Shown in pieces: positions 50,278 through 59,942 of a DNA stretch of 64,000 bases (position 1 is the first letter of the stretch; the number at the start of each line of letters is the position of its first letter). The position numbers were made by a program, and so were the translations under genes. Under the pieces are notes generated by a model. The model had not been told where the DNA came from. It saw nothing but the letters and a program-made list of their open reading frames with translations, and did no database searches. The stretch is taken from positions 35,008-99,007 of the forward strand of contig JAUYPV010000161.1 of the NCBI GenBank assembly GCA_030697555.1, read 5' to 3'. Origin of the DNA: Hyphomonadaceae bacterium. GTDB taxonomy: Bacteria; Pseudomonadota; Alphaproteobacteria; Caulobacterales; Hyphomonadaceae.

Positions 50278-52788
50278 TTAGCCCCGCAGCACTGCACCGG
50301 TCGCTTTCGACACCGATTTCACGACCGCCTGCGCCACCGCCTCGATCTGCTCGTCGGTCATCGCGGACCCACGCGGCTGGATCGTCACCTCGATGGCGAT
50401 CGATTTCTTGCCCTCGCCGATGCCCGCGCCGCGATAGACGTCGAATACCCGCGCCGACGTCACCAGCTTCGGATCGGCCTTCAGCGCCATCCGCGTGATG
50501 TCTCCCGCGGGGACCTTCTCATCGACGACAAACGCGAAGTCGCGCTTCACCGGCGTCTGGTCGGCCTTCTCGAACACTGGCTTGGTCTTGCCCGCCTTCG
50601 CTTTCGGCGTGGGCAGGGCATCGAGTGCGATTTCCAACGCGATCACTGGCCCCTCGGCGCGGATCGCCTTGAGGAACGCCGGATGCAACTCGCCGAACGT
50701 CGCCACGACCGTCTTCGGCCCAAGCCGCAGTGTGCCCGAGCGGCCCGGATGCCAGTGAGGGCCTTCGACGGCGCCTACCTGGAACCGGTCCGGTCCCTGA
50801 TCCAGCGCCGCAAGCACTGCGAACAGGTCCGCCTTGGCCGCGAACACGTCGTAGGCTGGTTGCGCGCCCTGCCACATCCGCGCCTTCGATGCCTTCACCA
50901 CAGCCGCGACCATCATGCGTTGATCCTCTGGCTTGTCGCCTGGATAGACCGGCCCCGCCTCGAACAGGCGCACGTCGTCCGCGCCATGGTCGGCATTGCG
51001 CTGCGCCGCCTCGGCGAGGTTCGCGAGCATCGACGGCCGCATGTAGTCGAGATCCGATGCGATCGGGTTGTCGATGGTCAGCGAGCTCTGAAGATTGTTC
51101 GCTCCGCCCAGCAGCAGCGCCGCCTTCTCATGGAACATGAAGCTCCACGTCACTGTCTCGAGATATCCGCGTCCCGCCAGCACGCGCCGCGCCGTCCGAA
51201 CCCGGTTTTGCAACGGCGTCACCACGATGCGGTTGCCCGTCGTGTTCGCTGCCACCGGCAGCGGCTCGTCCGGCAGCTTGTCGAAGCCCTCGATGCGGAT
51301 CAGCTCTTCCACAATATCGGCCGAGCCTTCCACATCCGGCCGCCACGACGGCACCTTTACCGCCCACACGCCATTGGCCGTTTGCTGAGCCTTGGTCGGC
51401 ACCACCGGCTCGAAGCCCAGCGCGCGCAGGATCTGCTCCATCCGCTTCGCCGTCATGTCGACGCCGGTCAGGCGCTTCATGTCCATCGGCTTGAACGCCA
51501 CCGGCTTAGGCCCCTCGGGAATCTTGCCCGCGACGATGACTTCCGAAGCCTCCCCACCGCACGCCTCAAGGATCAGACGCGTCGCCAGCTCGATGCCTTC
51601 GACACACGAATGCGGATCAACGCCGCGCTCGAACCGGAACCGCGCATCGGAACGGATGCCCGTAGAGCGCCCCGTCTTCGCCGTCCGCGTCGGATCGAAC
51701 CACGCCGACTCGATGAACACGTCTGTCGTCTCGATCGAACACCCGGTCGTTGTCCCGCCCATCACCCCGCCGAGGCCAATGGCGCCCGAGTCGTCCGCGA
51801 TCACACACATGTCGGTGAGGTTCGAATACGTCTTGCCGTCCAGCGCTTCGAACGAATCCGCAGCCGTCCCCATCCGCACCTGAATGCCGCCCGTCAGTTT
51901 CTTCTTATCGTAAACATGCAGCGGCCGCGCCCGGTCGAACGAGACGTAGTTGGTCACGTCAACCAGCATCGACTTCGGATTGATGCCGATTGCCTTCAGC
52001 CGCTTCTGCATCCACTCCGGCGACGGCCCATTCTTCACGCCACGAATCAGGCGCCCGGCGAACACCGGGCAGGCATCGGGAGCATCGATCCGCACCTTCA
52101 CGGGGCAGGGGAATTTGCCCGGTCCCGGCTTCACCGTTTCCAGCTTGAACTTGCCAACGCCCTTCGCGGCGAGATCCCGCGCAATGCCGACCACGCCCAG
52201 CCAATCTGGTCGGTTCGGCGTCACCTCGAAATCGATCACGGTGTCCAGCGCCAGCGCTTCAGCAACCGGCGAGCCCACCTTCAGCGTAGCGGGCAGTTCA
52301 ATGATGCCCCCATCCGCAATGGCCTGTTCGTCGGAGAGCCCCAGCGCCTGCGCCCTCGGCTGCCATTCCTCGAAATGCGCGATGCGCAGCCGGAACGGAT
52401 CCTCGTCCGTCTGCATTTCCGAGCCCGAGCACAGCATGCCGTTGGAAACAACCCCACGCACCGGCTTCGCAACCAGCGTAATCCCCGATCCCGGAATGAA
52501 CGCCCCGATCGGCGCATACGCCGTCACCAGACCCGGTCGCGCATTGAGCCCGCCGCAGACGATCTCCTTCATCCCGTCGATCGTCTCGACCTGGCAGACC
52601 TGCAGCTTGTCCGCATTCGGGTGCTGCTTCGCTGACACGATTTTCGCGACGGTGAACTGCTTCAGTGCATCCTTCGGATCATGCGCATCTTCAACCTCGA
52701 GCCCTGCCATGGTCATGGCCTCGAGAATCGCGGGCAAGTCCGACGACGTGTCGAAATAGTCCTTCAGCCAGGGGAGGGTGAATTTCAC
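50278..52788 (-). CDS. pheT: Phenylalanine-tRNA ligase beta subunit
   Basis: An 836-residue PheT: EMAP/tRNA-binding domain (about 40-150), B3/B4 editing domain (about 200-400, with [18 protein letters not shown]), B5 domain with [16 protein letters not shown], the core domain and the C-terminal anticodon-binding FDX-ACB domain ([20 protein letters not shown]). The start is GTG at 52788, six bases after GGAGG, overlapping the pheS stop by 4 bases (GTGA). The frame runs upstream to 52965 without family sequence. Confidence 0.95.
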   Translation of the reverse strand: MKFTLPWLKDYFDTSSDLPAILEAMTMAGLEVEDAHDPKDALKQFTVAKIVSAKQHPNADKLQVCQVETIDGMKEIVCGGLNARPGLVTAYAPIGAFIPGSGITLVAKPVRGVVSNGMLCSGSEMQTDEDPFRLRIAHFEEWQPRAQALGLSDEQAIADGGIIELPATLKVGSPVAEALALDTVIDFEVTPNRPDWLGVVGIARDLAAKGVGKFKLETVKPGPGKFPCPVKVRIDAPDACPVFAGRLIRGVKNGPSPEWMQKRLKAIGINPKSMLVDVTNYVSFDRARPLHVYDKKKLTGGIQVRMGTAADSFEALDGKTYSNLTDMCVIADDSGAIGLGGVMGGTTTGCSIETTDVFIESAWFDPTRTAKTGRSTGIRSDARFRFERGVDPHSCVEGIELATRLILEACGGEASEVIVAGKIPEGPKPVAFKPMDMKRLTGVDMTAKRMEQILRALGFEPVVPTKAQQTANGVWAVKVPSWRPDVEGSADIVEELIRIEGFDKLPDEPLPVAANTTGNRIVVTPLQNRVRTARRVLAGRGYLETVTWSFMFHEKAALLLGGANNLQSSLTIDNPIASDLDYMRPSMLANLAEAAQRNADHGADDVRLFEAGPVYPGDKPEDQRMMVAAVVKASKARMWQGAQPAYDVFAAKADLFAVLAALDQGPDRFQVGAVEGPHWHPGRSGTLRLGPKTVVATFGELHPAFLKAIRAEGPVIALEIALDALPTPKAKAGKTKPVFEKADQTPVKRDFAFVVDEKVPAGDITRMALKADPKLVTSARVFDVYRGAGIGEGKKSIAIEVTIQPRGSAMTDEQIEAVAQAVVKSVSKATGAVLRG

Positions 52789-53867
52789 GACAGACCTCCA
52801 GTGACCGTAGGCAGCAGCCATGGCTTGAAGCCGTAGTGCTTGATCCAGTCGACGTCGGCCTCGAAATAGGGGCGCAGGTCCGGCATGCCGTATTTCAGCA
52901 TCGCGAGACGATCGACGCCGAGGCCGAAGGCGAAGCCCTGGTATTCTTCCGGGTCGATGCCGCACGAGCGCAGCACGTTGGGATGCACCATCCCGCAGCC
53001 GAGAATCTCGAGCCAGTCATTGCCTTCGCCAACCTTGATCTCCGCGCCCGAACGGTCGCAGCGCATGTCCATCTCGGCGCTCGGCTCGGTGAACGGGAAG
53101 AAGTGCGGCCGGAAACGCGTCTGCGCCGTCGCCACCTCGAAGAAGCGCGAGAACGCCTCGGTGAGGCACGACTTCAGGTGACCCATGTGCACCTGCTTGT
53201 CGACGACGAGGCCCTCGATCTGATGGAACATCGGCGTGTGCGTCGCGTCCCAGTCCTTCCGGAACACGCGGCCAGGCGCGATCACGCGGATCGGTGGCTT
53301 CTGATTCACCATCGTGCGGATCTGCACGGGCGACGTGTGCGTGCGCAGCACCTTCTTCGCGCCAGATACGTCAGGCTTGAGGAAGAACGTGTCGTGCGTC
53401 TCGCGCGCCGGGTGGCCGGGCGGGAAGTTGAGCGCGGTGAAGTTGTGGAAGTCGTCTTCGATGTCCGGGCCTTCGGCCACCGCGAAGCCCATGTCGGCGA
53501 ATATCGCCGCCAGCTCCTCGAACACCTGCATCACCGGATGCAGCGCGCCAACAGGCTCGGGCCGTGGCGGCAGCGTCAGGTCCTCGCGCTCCGACTGCAG
53601 TCGCTTGTTGATCGCGACCAGCTCAAGCTCGGCCTTGCGCGCCGAGATCGCTGTAGTGAGCCGGTCCTTCACCCCGTTGAGCGCCGGCCCCGCAACCTGG
53701 CGCTGTTCCGGCGTCATGCCGCCCAGCTCGCGCATCAGCAGCGAGAGACGCCCTTTCTTGCCGAGTTCGGCAACGCGGATTGCCTCCAGGCCCGCTTCAT
53801 CCGAAGCCGCCGCGATTGCCTTCGAGGTTTCCACCTCGATTTCCGCAACCTGTGTGTCGATAGCCAT
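52785..53867 (-). CDS. pheS: Phenylalanine-tRNA ligase alpha subunit
   Basis: A 360-residue class II synthetase subunit with an N-terminal coiled-coil arm that binds tRNA (to about residue 85), motif 2 [20 protein letters not shown] and motif 3 [20 protein letters not shown]. It forms the alpha2-beta2 enzyme with PheT. It is 100 bases after rplT on the same strand and is translationally coupled to pheT. Confidence 0.96.
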   Translation of the reverse strand: MAIDTQVAEIEVETSKAIAAASDEAGLEAIRVAELGKKGRLSLLMRELGGMTPEQRQVAGPALNGVKDRLTTAISARKAELELVAINKRLQSEREDLTLPPRPEPVGALHPVMQVFEELAAIFADMGFAVAEGPDIEDDFHNFTALNFPPGHPARETHDTFFLKPDVSGAKKVLRTHTSPVQIRTMVNQKPPIRVIAPGRVFRKDWDATHTPMFHQIEGLVVDKQVHMGHLKSCLTEAFSRFFEVATAQTRFRPHFFPFTEPSAEMDMRCDRSGAEIKVGEGNDWLEILGCGMVHPNVLRSCGIDPEEYQGFAFGLGVDRLAMLKYGMPDLRPYFEADVDWIKHYGFKPWLLPTVTGGLS

Positions 53868-53967
53868 ATCGGGACCATGCGTTCGGTTAGAGGGCGCACG
53901 GGGACTAACTCCGCCCCGCGCTTAGCGGCTCGGAACTGATGGAGATCGGCTTCGGAGAAAGAACTGG

Positions 53968-54333
53968 CTAAGCCGCCAGCGCTGCCCGGGCCTTCTCCAC
54001 CAGGGCGCTAAACGCGGCCGGTTCGTGCATGGCGAGATCGGCCATGACTTTGCGGTCGACGGTCAGGCCTGCCTTGGAAAGGCCCGCGATGAAACGCGAA
54101 TACGTGAAGCCTTCGTCGATCGTGCGGCAGGCAGCGTTGATGCGCTGGATCCAGAGCGAGCGGAAATTCCGCTTCTTCAGCTTGCGGCCCTTGTAGGCGT
54201 TGACGCCCGACTTGACGACCGCGGCCTGGGCCGTGCGGAAGGTGTTCTTGCGGCGGCCGTAGAAGCCTTTGGCTGCCTTGATGACTTTGCGGTGCCGGGC
54301 GTGGGCCGGGACTCTGCCGCGTGCGCGTGGCAT
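53968..54333 (-). CDS. rplT: 50S ribosomal protein L20
   Basis: A 121-residue L20 with the family-typical start ([20 protein letters not shown], then [14 protein letters not shown]) and [15 protein letters not shown] precedes the ATG. In other bacteria L20 represses its own operon; a pseudoknot site was not searched for here. It is 46 bases after rpmI. Confidence 0.97.
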   Translation of the reverse strand: MPRARGRVPAHARHRKVIKAAKGFYGRRKNTFRTAQAAVVKSGVNAYKGRKLKKRNFRSLWIQRINAACRTIDEGFTYSRFIAGLSKAGLTVDRKVMADLAMHEPAAFSALVEKARAALAA

Positions 54334-54379
54334 GGGGAAACTCCGTTATCTGATCAGGGTGGGGGCGCTACTAGGGCGG

Positions 54380-54586
54380 TTACTTCGCGCCGTAGGGCAG
54401 GAACTTTTTCACGATGCGAGGTGTGTCCACCGCCGCGACGACAACAGTGCCGCGGTTGGTGCGGATGTACTTCGAATTGTGGCTGATCAGTCGGTGACGC
54501 TTGCCGGCGACGCCACGCTTGAGCTTGCCGGACGCAGTCATGGTGAACCGCTTTGCAGCGGCCTTCTTGGTCTTCATCTTCGGCAT
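54380..54586 (-). CDS. rpmI: 50S ribosomal protein L35
   Basis: A 68-residue L35, MPKMKTKKAAAKRF at the start and HNSKYIRTNRGTVVV in the middle, as in the family. AGGAG precedes the ATG. The gene starts 211 bases after the stop of an I78 inhibitor lipoprotein gene, which separates it from infC. Confidence 0.97.
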   Translation of the reverse strand: MPKMKTKKAAAKRFTMTASGKLKRGVAGKRHRLISHNSKYIRTNRGTVVVAAVDTPRIVKKFLPYGAK

Positions 54587-54797
54587 TTCGGTCTCCTGTG
54601 GCGACAGTCAGTCCCGAAAAATCCCCCAATGAAATCAAGGTGGGATTCAACGGCGCGACGCCTGAAAATGACCGGGGAGGCATGCCATTGGCCCCGTCCG
54701 GTGCGGTGGAAGCGGGGTTTATACGCAGCAAAAGCCCAAAAGCAAGGGCGAGAACGGTTTCCCGCTCCCGCCCCCACGTGACTAGACGAAAGAAGCC

Positions 54798-55136
54798 TCA
54801 GCCGCAGCGGACGCCCGTGACCACGCCTTCGGCGCTGATGTCGACGTTTAGCCGGGTCGCGACGAAGTCCATCGTGACCTGCGTCGTCGGTGTGATGTGC
54901 CGCACGGTGGCGCTCGCGGGCGGCACGGCCGCATCGGTCGCCGGCTTTCCGATAAGTGCAGCGTACTGCGCCATGTTGCAGGTGTCGGCGGCTGGATCGG
55001 TTGGGGCCGGCGCCGGCGTCTCGACTGGCGGAGTGGTTGTCGTAGTGGTCTCCGTCGTTGTTGTTGTTGCGGGTTCGGACGGGGTGCACGCCATCAGCGC
55101 GAGCCCAGCCAGTATCATCAGGGGTGCGTGTTTCAT
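54798..55136 (-). CDS. Peptidase inhibitor I78 family lipoprotein
   Basis: A 112-residue lipoprotein (lipobox LMAC, Cys17) with a linker of Thr and Pro repeats (about 25-50), then a domain with MAQYAALIGKPATDAAVPP, VRHITPTTQVTMDF and RLNVDISAEGVVTGVRCG, the pattern of the potato-inhibitor-I-like I78 family. The two Cys may form a disulphide. It may protect the envelope against proteases. It sits between infC and rpmI on the same strand, which is not the usual order. No strong ribosome binding site is seen before the ATG at 55136. Confidence 0.8.
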   Translation of the reverse strand: MKHAPLMILAGLALMACTPSEPATTTTTETTTTTTPPVETPAPAPTDPAADTCNMAQYAALIGKPATDAAVPPASATVRHITPTTQVTMDFVATRLNVDISAEGVVTGVRCG

Positions 55137-55222
55137 GGCGTGAGAGAGTAGACCTCCCCGCGCGGGCGGCAAGGCACACAGCGCAGGTTCGAGATTACGG
55201 AGAAGTCATGCTCCCCCGCGCG

Positions 55223-55768
55223 TCAGCGCGGAGAGAGCACCATCACCATCTGACGGCCTTCGAGCTTGGGTTCCTGCTCGACCTTTGCGACATCGGAGAA
55301 GTCCTGGCGAACCTTCGCCAGCAATTCCATGCCAAGATGCTGGTGCGCCATCTCGCGGCCGCGGAAGCGCATGGTGATCTTCACCTTGTCGCCTTCCTCG
55401 AAGAACCGGCGGATAGACCGGCCCTTCACCTCGTAATCGTGCTTGTCGATGTTCGGGCGGAGCTTGATCTCTTTGAGGTCGGCCGATTTCTGCTTCTTCC
55501 GCGCCTCGGCCTTCTTCTTCTGCTCGGCGAAGCGCTGCTTGCCGTAGTCGGAAATCTTCACGACCGGTGGGTCGTTGTCGGGCGCGACCATGACCAGGTC
55601 GAGCCCGGCCTCTTTCGCTGCGTCAAGCGCGGCGTCGATTGGCATCTCGCCCTGTTTCTCACCCTTCTCGTCGATGAGAAGGACGCGTGGCGCGCGGATG
55701 TCCTCGTTGATCTGCGGGCCTTCTTTCTTCGGCGATTGTGCCGCTTGCGGTCGCTGAGCGATGGTCAA
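55223..55768 (-). CDS. infC: Translation initiation factor IF-3
   Basis: A 181-residue IF-3: an N-terminal domain ([20 protein letters not shown]), a Lys-rich linker with [20 protein letters not shown], and a C-terminal domain ([20 protein letters not shown]). It binds the 30S subunit and checks the start codon and initiator tRNA. The reported start is TTG at 55768, but AGGGAG (55776-55771) is only 2 bases ahead of it. The ATC at 55762 lies at the ideal 8-base distance. Since infC in E. coli uses AUU for self-regulation, ATC may be the true start. Confidence 0.95.
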   Translation of the reverse strand: MTIAQRPQAAQSPKKEGPQINEDIRAPRVLLIDEKGEKQGEMPIDAALDAAKEAGLDLVMVAPDNDPPVVKISDYGKQRFAEQKKKAEARKKQKSADLKEIKLRPNIDKHDYEVKGRSIRRFFEEGDKVKITMRFRGREMAHQHLGMELLAKVRQDFSDVAKVEQEPKLEGRQMVMVLSPR

Positions 55769-55834
55769 GTCTCCCTGGTGGCTGCCCGGATGGGCTGAAA
55801 TGAGCGCGGACTATGCCCGCGGACGCGGAAATGT

Positions 55835-57037
55835 TCAAGAATCGGGGCCTGGCGCAAGCTCTGCGCCGGATTCAGACGGTGGAACAGCGTCCCCCGTCAC
55901 TTCATCGGCAGGCTCGGGCTCCGGCGGCGGCTTGGGTTCCGGCCGGGCGATATTGGGCGGCAGCACGTTCATGCCAAGGGCGGCGTACTTCACGTCGTCG
56001 ACCGACAGTGCGTCCAGGGACGCCGCATAGAGCACGATCATCGGGCCGCCACGCGGCGCGGCGCGACCGAGCCGGGTCTGCGGGTTGTGCACCGAATGCA
56101 GGTCGCTCGCCATGGTGTCGGTCCACTCCTGCGCGAACAGGCAGACGCCCGGCGCACGGGCGGCGGCGGCAAGGTGCATTGGGCCGGTATCGCCTCCGAT
56201 CGCCAGCACCGCGCGCTGCGAAAGGGTGGCGAGCTGGAACAAGTCGGTGCGGCCGATGACGCTCTTGGCGCGCGGCTCGAACTTCATGATCTGGTTGCCG
56301 ACCTCGGCTTCCGCCTTCGTGCCGAGAATGACGGGCGTGATCCCGGCATCGGCGACCCACTTGGCGATCTGTGCGAACCGATCTCCCGGCCAGCGCTTTT
56401 CCGGATGGTCGGCCGACGACCCCGGGATCAGCAGCATGTAGGGCCCATAGAGATTGAAGAACTCCGGCTGGAAGCGCGGCGGATCGCGGAAGGCCGGCCT
56501 CACCCATTCGACGCTCGGCGCAAGATCCTGTCCGATGATCCAGCCGGTCGGATCGCCCGGGGGCTTCGGCGAGAGACCGGCATGGAGAAGCTGCTCCGCC
56601 AACCGGTCGAAATTGTGCATCATCGCGCGGTTGGCGTTCCTGTGCTGGTGCGAGGCGCCGTTGGCGGCCCCCGACCAGAGCGGCTTCTTGCCGGTGAGGC
56701 CCGCGAAGTATTGCGCCGTCCGGTCATTGTTCTGGAAGTCGTAGACCATGTCGTAGCCGGCCGAACGTAGGCGGCGGATCAGGTCGGCGCGGCCCTTGAT
56801 GTCGCGCGGCCGGCCATCAGCCTCGACGATGTCGAAATACGGACAGGCCTTGGCGAAGGCTTCGAACGGCTCGGTGGTGAGCAGCGTGATCCGCGCCGAG
56901 GGGTGCGTCGCCCGCACCACACGCATCGCGCCCAGCGCCTGCATGAAATCGCCCAGCGCGCCGAGCTTGATCACCAGCACACGCTTCAGCGTGTCGCCCG
57001 GATTTGGAGGCGGGTAAAAGGTACTGGGATCACTCAT
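55835..57037 (-). CDS. Glycosyltransferase family 9 (heptosyltransferase-like)
   Basis: A 400-residue GT9 enzyme, the family of ADP-heptose:LPS heptosyltransferases. It has the N-terminal VLVIKLGALGDFMQALGAMR, DFQNNDRTAQYFAGL, PGSSADHPEKRWPGDRFAQI in the donor site and GDTGPMHLAAAARAPGVCLF near the end. Residues after about 365 are an acidic, Pro-rich tail not found in typical members. It should add a sugar to the LPS core. The start overlaps the stop of the GT4 gene by 4 bases, so the two act together. Confidence 0.9.
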   Translation of the reverse strand: MSDPSTFYPPPNPGDTLKRVLVIKLGALGDFMQALGAMRVVRATHPSARITLLTTEPFEAFAKACPYFDIVEADGRPRDIKGRADLIRRLRSAGYDMVYDFQNNDRTAQYFAGLTGKKPLWSGAANGASHQHRNANRAMMHNFDRLAEQLLHAGLSPKPPGDPTGWIIGQDLAPSVEWVRPAFRDPPRFQPEFFNLYGPYMLLIPGSSADHPEKRWPGDRFAQIAKWVADAGITPVILGTKAEAEVGNQIMKFEPRAKSVIGRTDLFQLATLSQRAVLAIGGDTGPMHLAAAARAPGVCLFAQEWTDTMASDLHSVHNPQTRLGRAAPRGGPMIVLYAASLDALSVDDVKYAALGMNVLPPNIARPEPKPPPEPEPADEVTGDAVPPSESGAELAPGPDS

Positions 57038-58191
57038 GCAGGCCGACCGATAAGCCTGTCATAGACCGCCAGGGTCGCCTGCTGAAGCGCCGAGGTAGTG
57101 AATCTTTCCCGGATGCGGGCCCGGGCCGCCGCGCCCATCGCCTCGCGGCCTTCCGGACCCCGGTCCAGCAGGTCTGCCATGGCAGCGGCAAGGGCAGGCG
57201 GATCGAGGGGCGGGACGATGAGGCCGGTCCGTCCGGCCTCGATGATCTCGCCCTGTGCCCCGATACTGGAGCCGATCACGGGTGCACCCATGGCTCCGGC
57301 TTCGGCTGCAACCCGCCCGAACGCCTCGGGCTCGTTGGAGGGCGCAATCACGATATTCGCGAGGGCGAACGCTGCTGGCATGTCGTCACAATGCCCTACC
57401 ATCGCGACCCTGCCGTCAAGGCTGTGGCTGGCAATAAGCTCGCTCAATTCCTCTACATAACCCCGCCGGCCCTGCGCGTCCCCTGCGAAAACCATACGCC
57501 AGGAGGGTCCCGGCCGGTCCCTGAGGAGGGCCGCGGCAGCGATCGCCTCGCGATGGCCTTTCCAGCCGGTAAGGCGGGCGGGCAGGACGATGAGGATGGT
57601 ATCGGGCTCGACCCGCCACTCCTTCGCCAGCGCCGCTCGGCGCGAGGGCGTGATCCTGTCCGGGTCGAACCGCTTGATGTCGACGCCCCTCGGGATGGTG
57701 ACTATCCGGTCCGCGGCCGACGGGTGCTCCTGGCGGACATGGGCGGCGGTAAACTCGGAATTGGCGATCACCACGTCGCCGCGCGCCATCACCGAATTAT
57801 AGAAGCGCTTGGGCGGGCTCTTCGCGTTGTAGACGCCGTGATAGGTCGTGACGAAAGGCTTCTTCATCCGGCGCGCCGCCCACAGCGCGCTCCACGCCGG
57901 CGCCCGCGAGCGGGCGTGCACGAGATCGACCTTGTAGCCGCTGATGATCCGCGAAAACACGCCAGCATTGCCGTAAAGGCGAATTGGGTTCTTGGTTCCC
58001 GCGTGATCGATCTTGATCAGCTCCGCGCCCAGGCGCGTCAGTTCGCCCTCAAGACGGCCGCCGGCGCTAACCACAACCGCCTTGGCCCCGGCCGCGATCA
58101 GCGCCTCGGCAACCTCCAGGGTCGTGCGCTCCGCCCCGCCGGTGTCGAGCCGGGGAATGACCTGAAGGATCGTCGCCCCCGACAAGGACAA
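57034..58191 (-). CDS. Glycosyltransferase family 4
   Basis: A 385-residue GT4 enzyme with N-terminal LQVIPRLDTGGAERTTLEVA, LVHARSRAPAWSALWAARRM, VTYHGVYNA and the donor-site APSNEPEAFGRVAAEAGAMG, with the E-x7-E pattern. It fits core or capsular polysaccharide synthesis. The family start lies at or near TTG at 58191, with GGAG rather far upstream; a second TTG at 58185 is possible. It is the first gene of the pair with the GT9 enzyme. Confidence 0.9.
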   Translation of the reverse strand: MSLSGATILQVIPRLDTGGAERTTLEVAEALIAAGAKAVVVSAGGRLEGELTRLGAELIKIDHAGTKNPIRLYGNAGVFSRIISGYKVDLVHARSRAPAWSALWAARRMKKPFVTTYHGVYNAKSPPKRFYNSVMARGDVVIANSEFTAAHVRQEHPSAADRIVTIPRGVDIKRFDPDRITPSRRAALAKEWRVEPDTILIVLPARLTGWKGHREAIAAAALLRDRPGPSWRMVFAGDAQGRRGYVEELSELIASHSLDGRVAMVGHCDDMPAAFALANIVIAPSNEPEAFGRVAAEAGAMGAPVIGSSIGAQGEIIEAGRTGLIVPPLDPPALAAAMADLLDRGPEGREAMGAAARARIRERFTTSALQQATLAVYDRLIGRPA

Positions 58192-58270
58192 GGCTGGGTG
58201 TTCTCCTATTTACTTCGGCTGACCGATAGTCGCTTTTCAGCCCGACGCAAACCAATCAGAGTCGGGCGCC

Positions 58271-59047
58271 ATGCCGATCGATGAAACTGAACATTTCGAC
58301 CACGCTGGTGCGCAGATCGCCTATCGCCGGACAACGGGCCAGGCGGACAAGGCCGGGATCGTCTGGCTGGGCGGCTTCCATTCCGACATGCAGGGCGAAA
58401 AAGCGAGCTCGTTGCACGCTCATGCGCAGCGTGCGGGGCGGAGCTTCCTGCGCTTCGACTATCAGGGCCACGGCGAAAGCTCGGGCAGGTTCGAGGACGG
58501 AACGATCGGCCGCTGGCGGTGCGATGCGCTGGCGGCGATCGACCAGCTCACGGCGGGGCCGCTGGTGCTGGTCGGTTCATCCATGGGCGGCTGGATGGCG
58601 CTGCTGGTCGCGCTGGCGCGGCGGGACCGCGTTGCGGGCGTCACCCTGCTGGCGCCGGCGCCCGACTTCACCGAGCGCCTGATGTGGTCACGCTTCGACG
58701 ACGATCAGAGACGGACGATCATGGAGCAGGGCTTCTGGACCCGTCCCTCCGGCTACGATCCCGCCGGCTATCCGATCACCCGCGCCCTGATCGAGGAGGG
58801 GCGAAGCTGGAACGTCATGGACGAGCAGATCCAGATCACCGTCCCGATCCGCATCCTGCACGGCGGCCTCGACGACGATGTGCCGTGGTCACACTCGCTC
58901 GAAATGGTCGGCCAGCTGAAGTCGACCGACATTGTGTGGAGCCTGATCAAGGACGGCGATCACCGCCTCTCACGCCCGCAGGACATCGAGCGCATGATCG
59001 GCGCCGTCCTCCAGCTCGCTGATCAGGTCGACACAGCCTCCGCCTGA
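58271..59047 (+). CDS. Alpha/beta hydrolase
   Basis: A 258-residue cytoplasmic hydrolase with VWLGGFHSDMQGEKAS (oxyanion region), RFDYQGHGESSGRFED, the nucleophile elbow VGSSMGGWMAL, the acid probably in LHGGLDDDVPW and the base in KDGDHRLSRP. The layout resembles ABHD10-like thioesterases, which remove acyl groups; the true substrate is unknown. Its 3' end overlaps the convergent SDR gene by 25 bases. Confidence 0.85.
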   Translation: MPIDETEHFDHAGAQIAYRRTTGQADKAGIVWLGGFHSDMQGEKASSLHAHAQRAGRSFLRFDYQGHGESSGRFEDGTIGRWRCDALAAIDQLTAGPLVLVGSSMGGWMALLVALARRDRVAGVTLLAPAPDFTERLMWSRFDDDQRRTIMEQGFWTRPSGYDPAGYPITRALIEEGRSWNVMDEQIQITVPIRILHGGLDDDVPWSHSLEMVGQLKSTDIVWSLIKDGDHRLSRPQDIERMIGAVLQLADQVDTASA

Positions 59048-59862
59048 AGGCAGGCCGCTAAGCCCTCGCGATAGGTCGGATAGACAGGAAGCCATCCCAG
59101 CTCCGCCTTCGCGCGCGCGTTCGAGACGCGCTTGCACTCGGCATAGAAACGTTGCGCGGCAGGCGAGAGCCCCGCATCCTCGAAAGCGACCGCGGGCGGT
59201 GGCGCAATGCCCAGGAGGTTCGCGGCGTGGACGAGCACTTCATCCGCCGGCGCCGGTTCGTCATCGCACACATTGTAGATTGCACCTGGCCTTGGATGTG
59301 CGATCGAAGCTTCGATCGCGGAGGCGATATCGTCGCGATGCGCCCGCGAGAAGACCTGCCCCGGCTTCACGATGCGCCGCGCGCCGGGCTCGCGCACGCG
59401 ATCTAGTTGCGAGCGGCCGGGCCCATAGATGCCGGGCAGGCGAAAGACATGCGCGCCAACGGACAGCCACTGGTCTTCGGCGCGCGCGCGGTTTTCGGCC
59501 TCGCGGCTCAGCGGTTTGCGCGGCGTCTCCTCGAACGCCCAGCGCCCGCCGAGATCGCCATAGACACCGGTGGTGGAAAGATAGCCGATCCAGGCAGCGC
59601 CAGAGGCCTTGCCACCGAAGGCCCGGAACACCGGGCACTCCTCGTCATTCGGCGGCACAGAGATCAGCCATGCCGCGCCCTGCGGCGGATCGATTTCCGC
59701 GCCGGGCCATGTCACCGCCGTAATTCCCTGCGCGGCTAGCGCGGCTGCGCCATCCGCGCCGCGCGTGGTTCCCAGCGTCGCGATCCCGTGCGGGGCGAGG
59801 CGCTTGGCCAGCGTGGTTGCGACATAGCCGCATCCGAAGGCGAGGAGCTGCATTGATGTCAT
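59023..59862 (-). CDS. NAD-dependent epimerase/dehydratase-like SDR
   Basis: A 279-residue extended SDR. The nucleotide-binding start AFGCGYVATTLAKRLAPHG carries G-x-G-x-x-(A), as in YeeZ-like proteins, and YLSTTGVYGDLGG is followed by RAHRDDIASAIEA and IYNVCDDEPAPADEVL. The catalytic Tyr-x-x-x-Lys is not intact in this type, so its activity is unclear. It converges and overlaps with the hydrolase gene (59023-59047). The start is either Met1 (59862) or Met4 (59853). Confidence 0.83.
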   Translation of the reverse strand: MTSMQLLAFGCGYVATTLAKRLAPHGIATLGTTRGADGAAALAAQGITAVTWPGAEIDPPQGAAWLISVPPNDEECPVFRAFGGKASGAAWIGYLSTTGVYGDLGGRWAFEETPRKPLSREAENRARAEDQWLSVGAHVFRLPGIYGPGRSQLDRVREPGARRIVKPGQVFSRAHRDDIASAIEASIAHPRPGAIYNVCDDEPAPADEVLVHAANLLGIAPPPAVAFEDAGLSPAAQRFYAECKRVSNARAKAELGWLPVYPTYREGLAACLQAEAVST

Positions 59863-59942
59863 GTCACTTACAGCCTGATCGTGTAGGCCTTATGCATCCT
59901 GTGGCGCCAAAAGCCAGCGTCGCCGATTTCCGGATCTTGTGC

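Noticed and set aside
50104..52635. 843-codon open frame on the plus strand opposite pheT
   Set aside because: Shadow of pheT; composition is dominated by Arg and His, with no family features.
54733..54752. Terminator between the I78 gene and rpmI
   Set aside because: Only a 4-bp GCCC/GGGC stem with an 8-base loop is seen before a short T-run; too weak to call.
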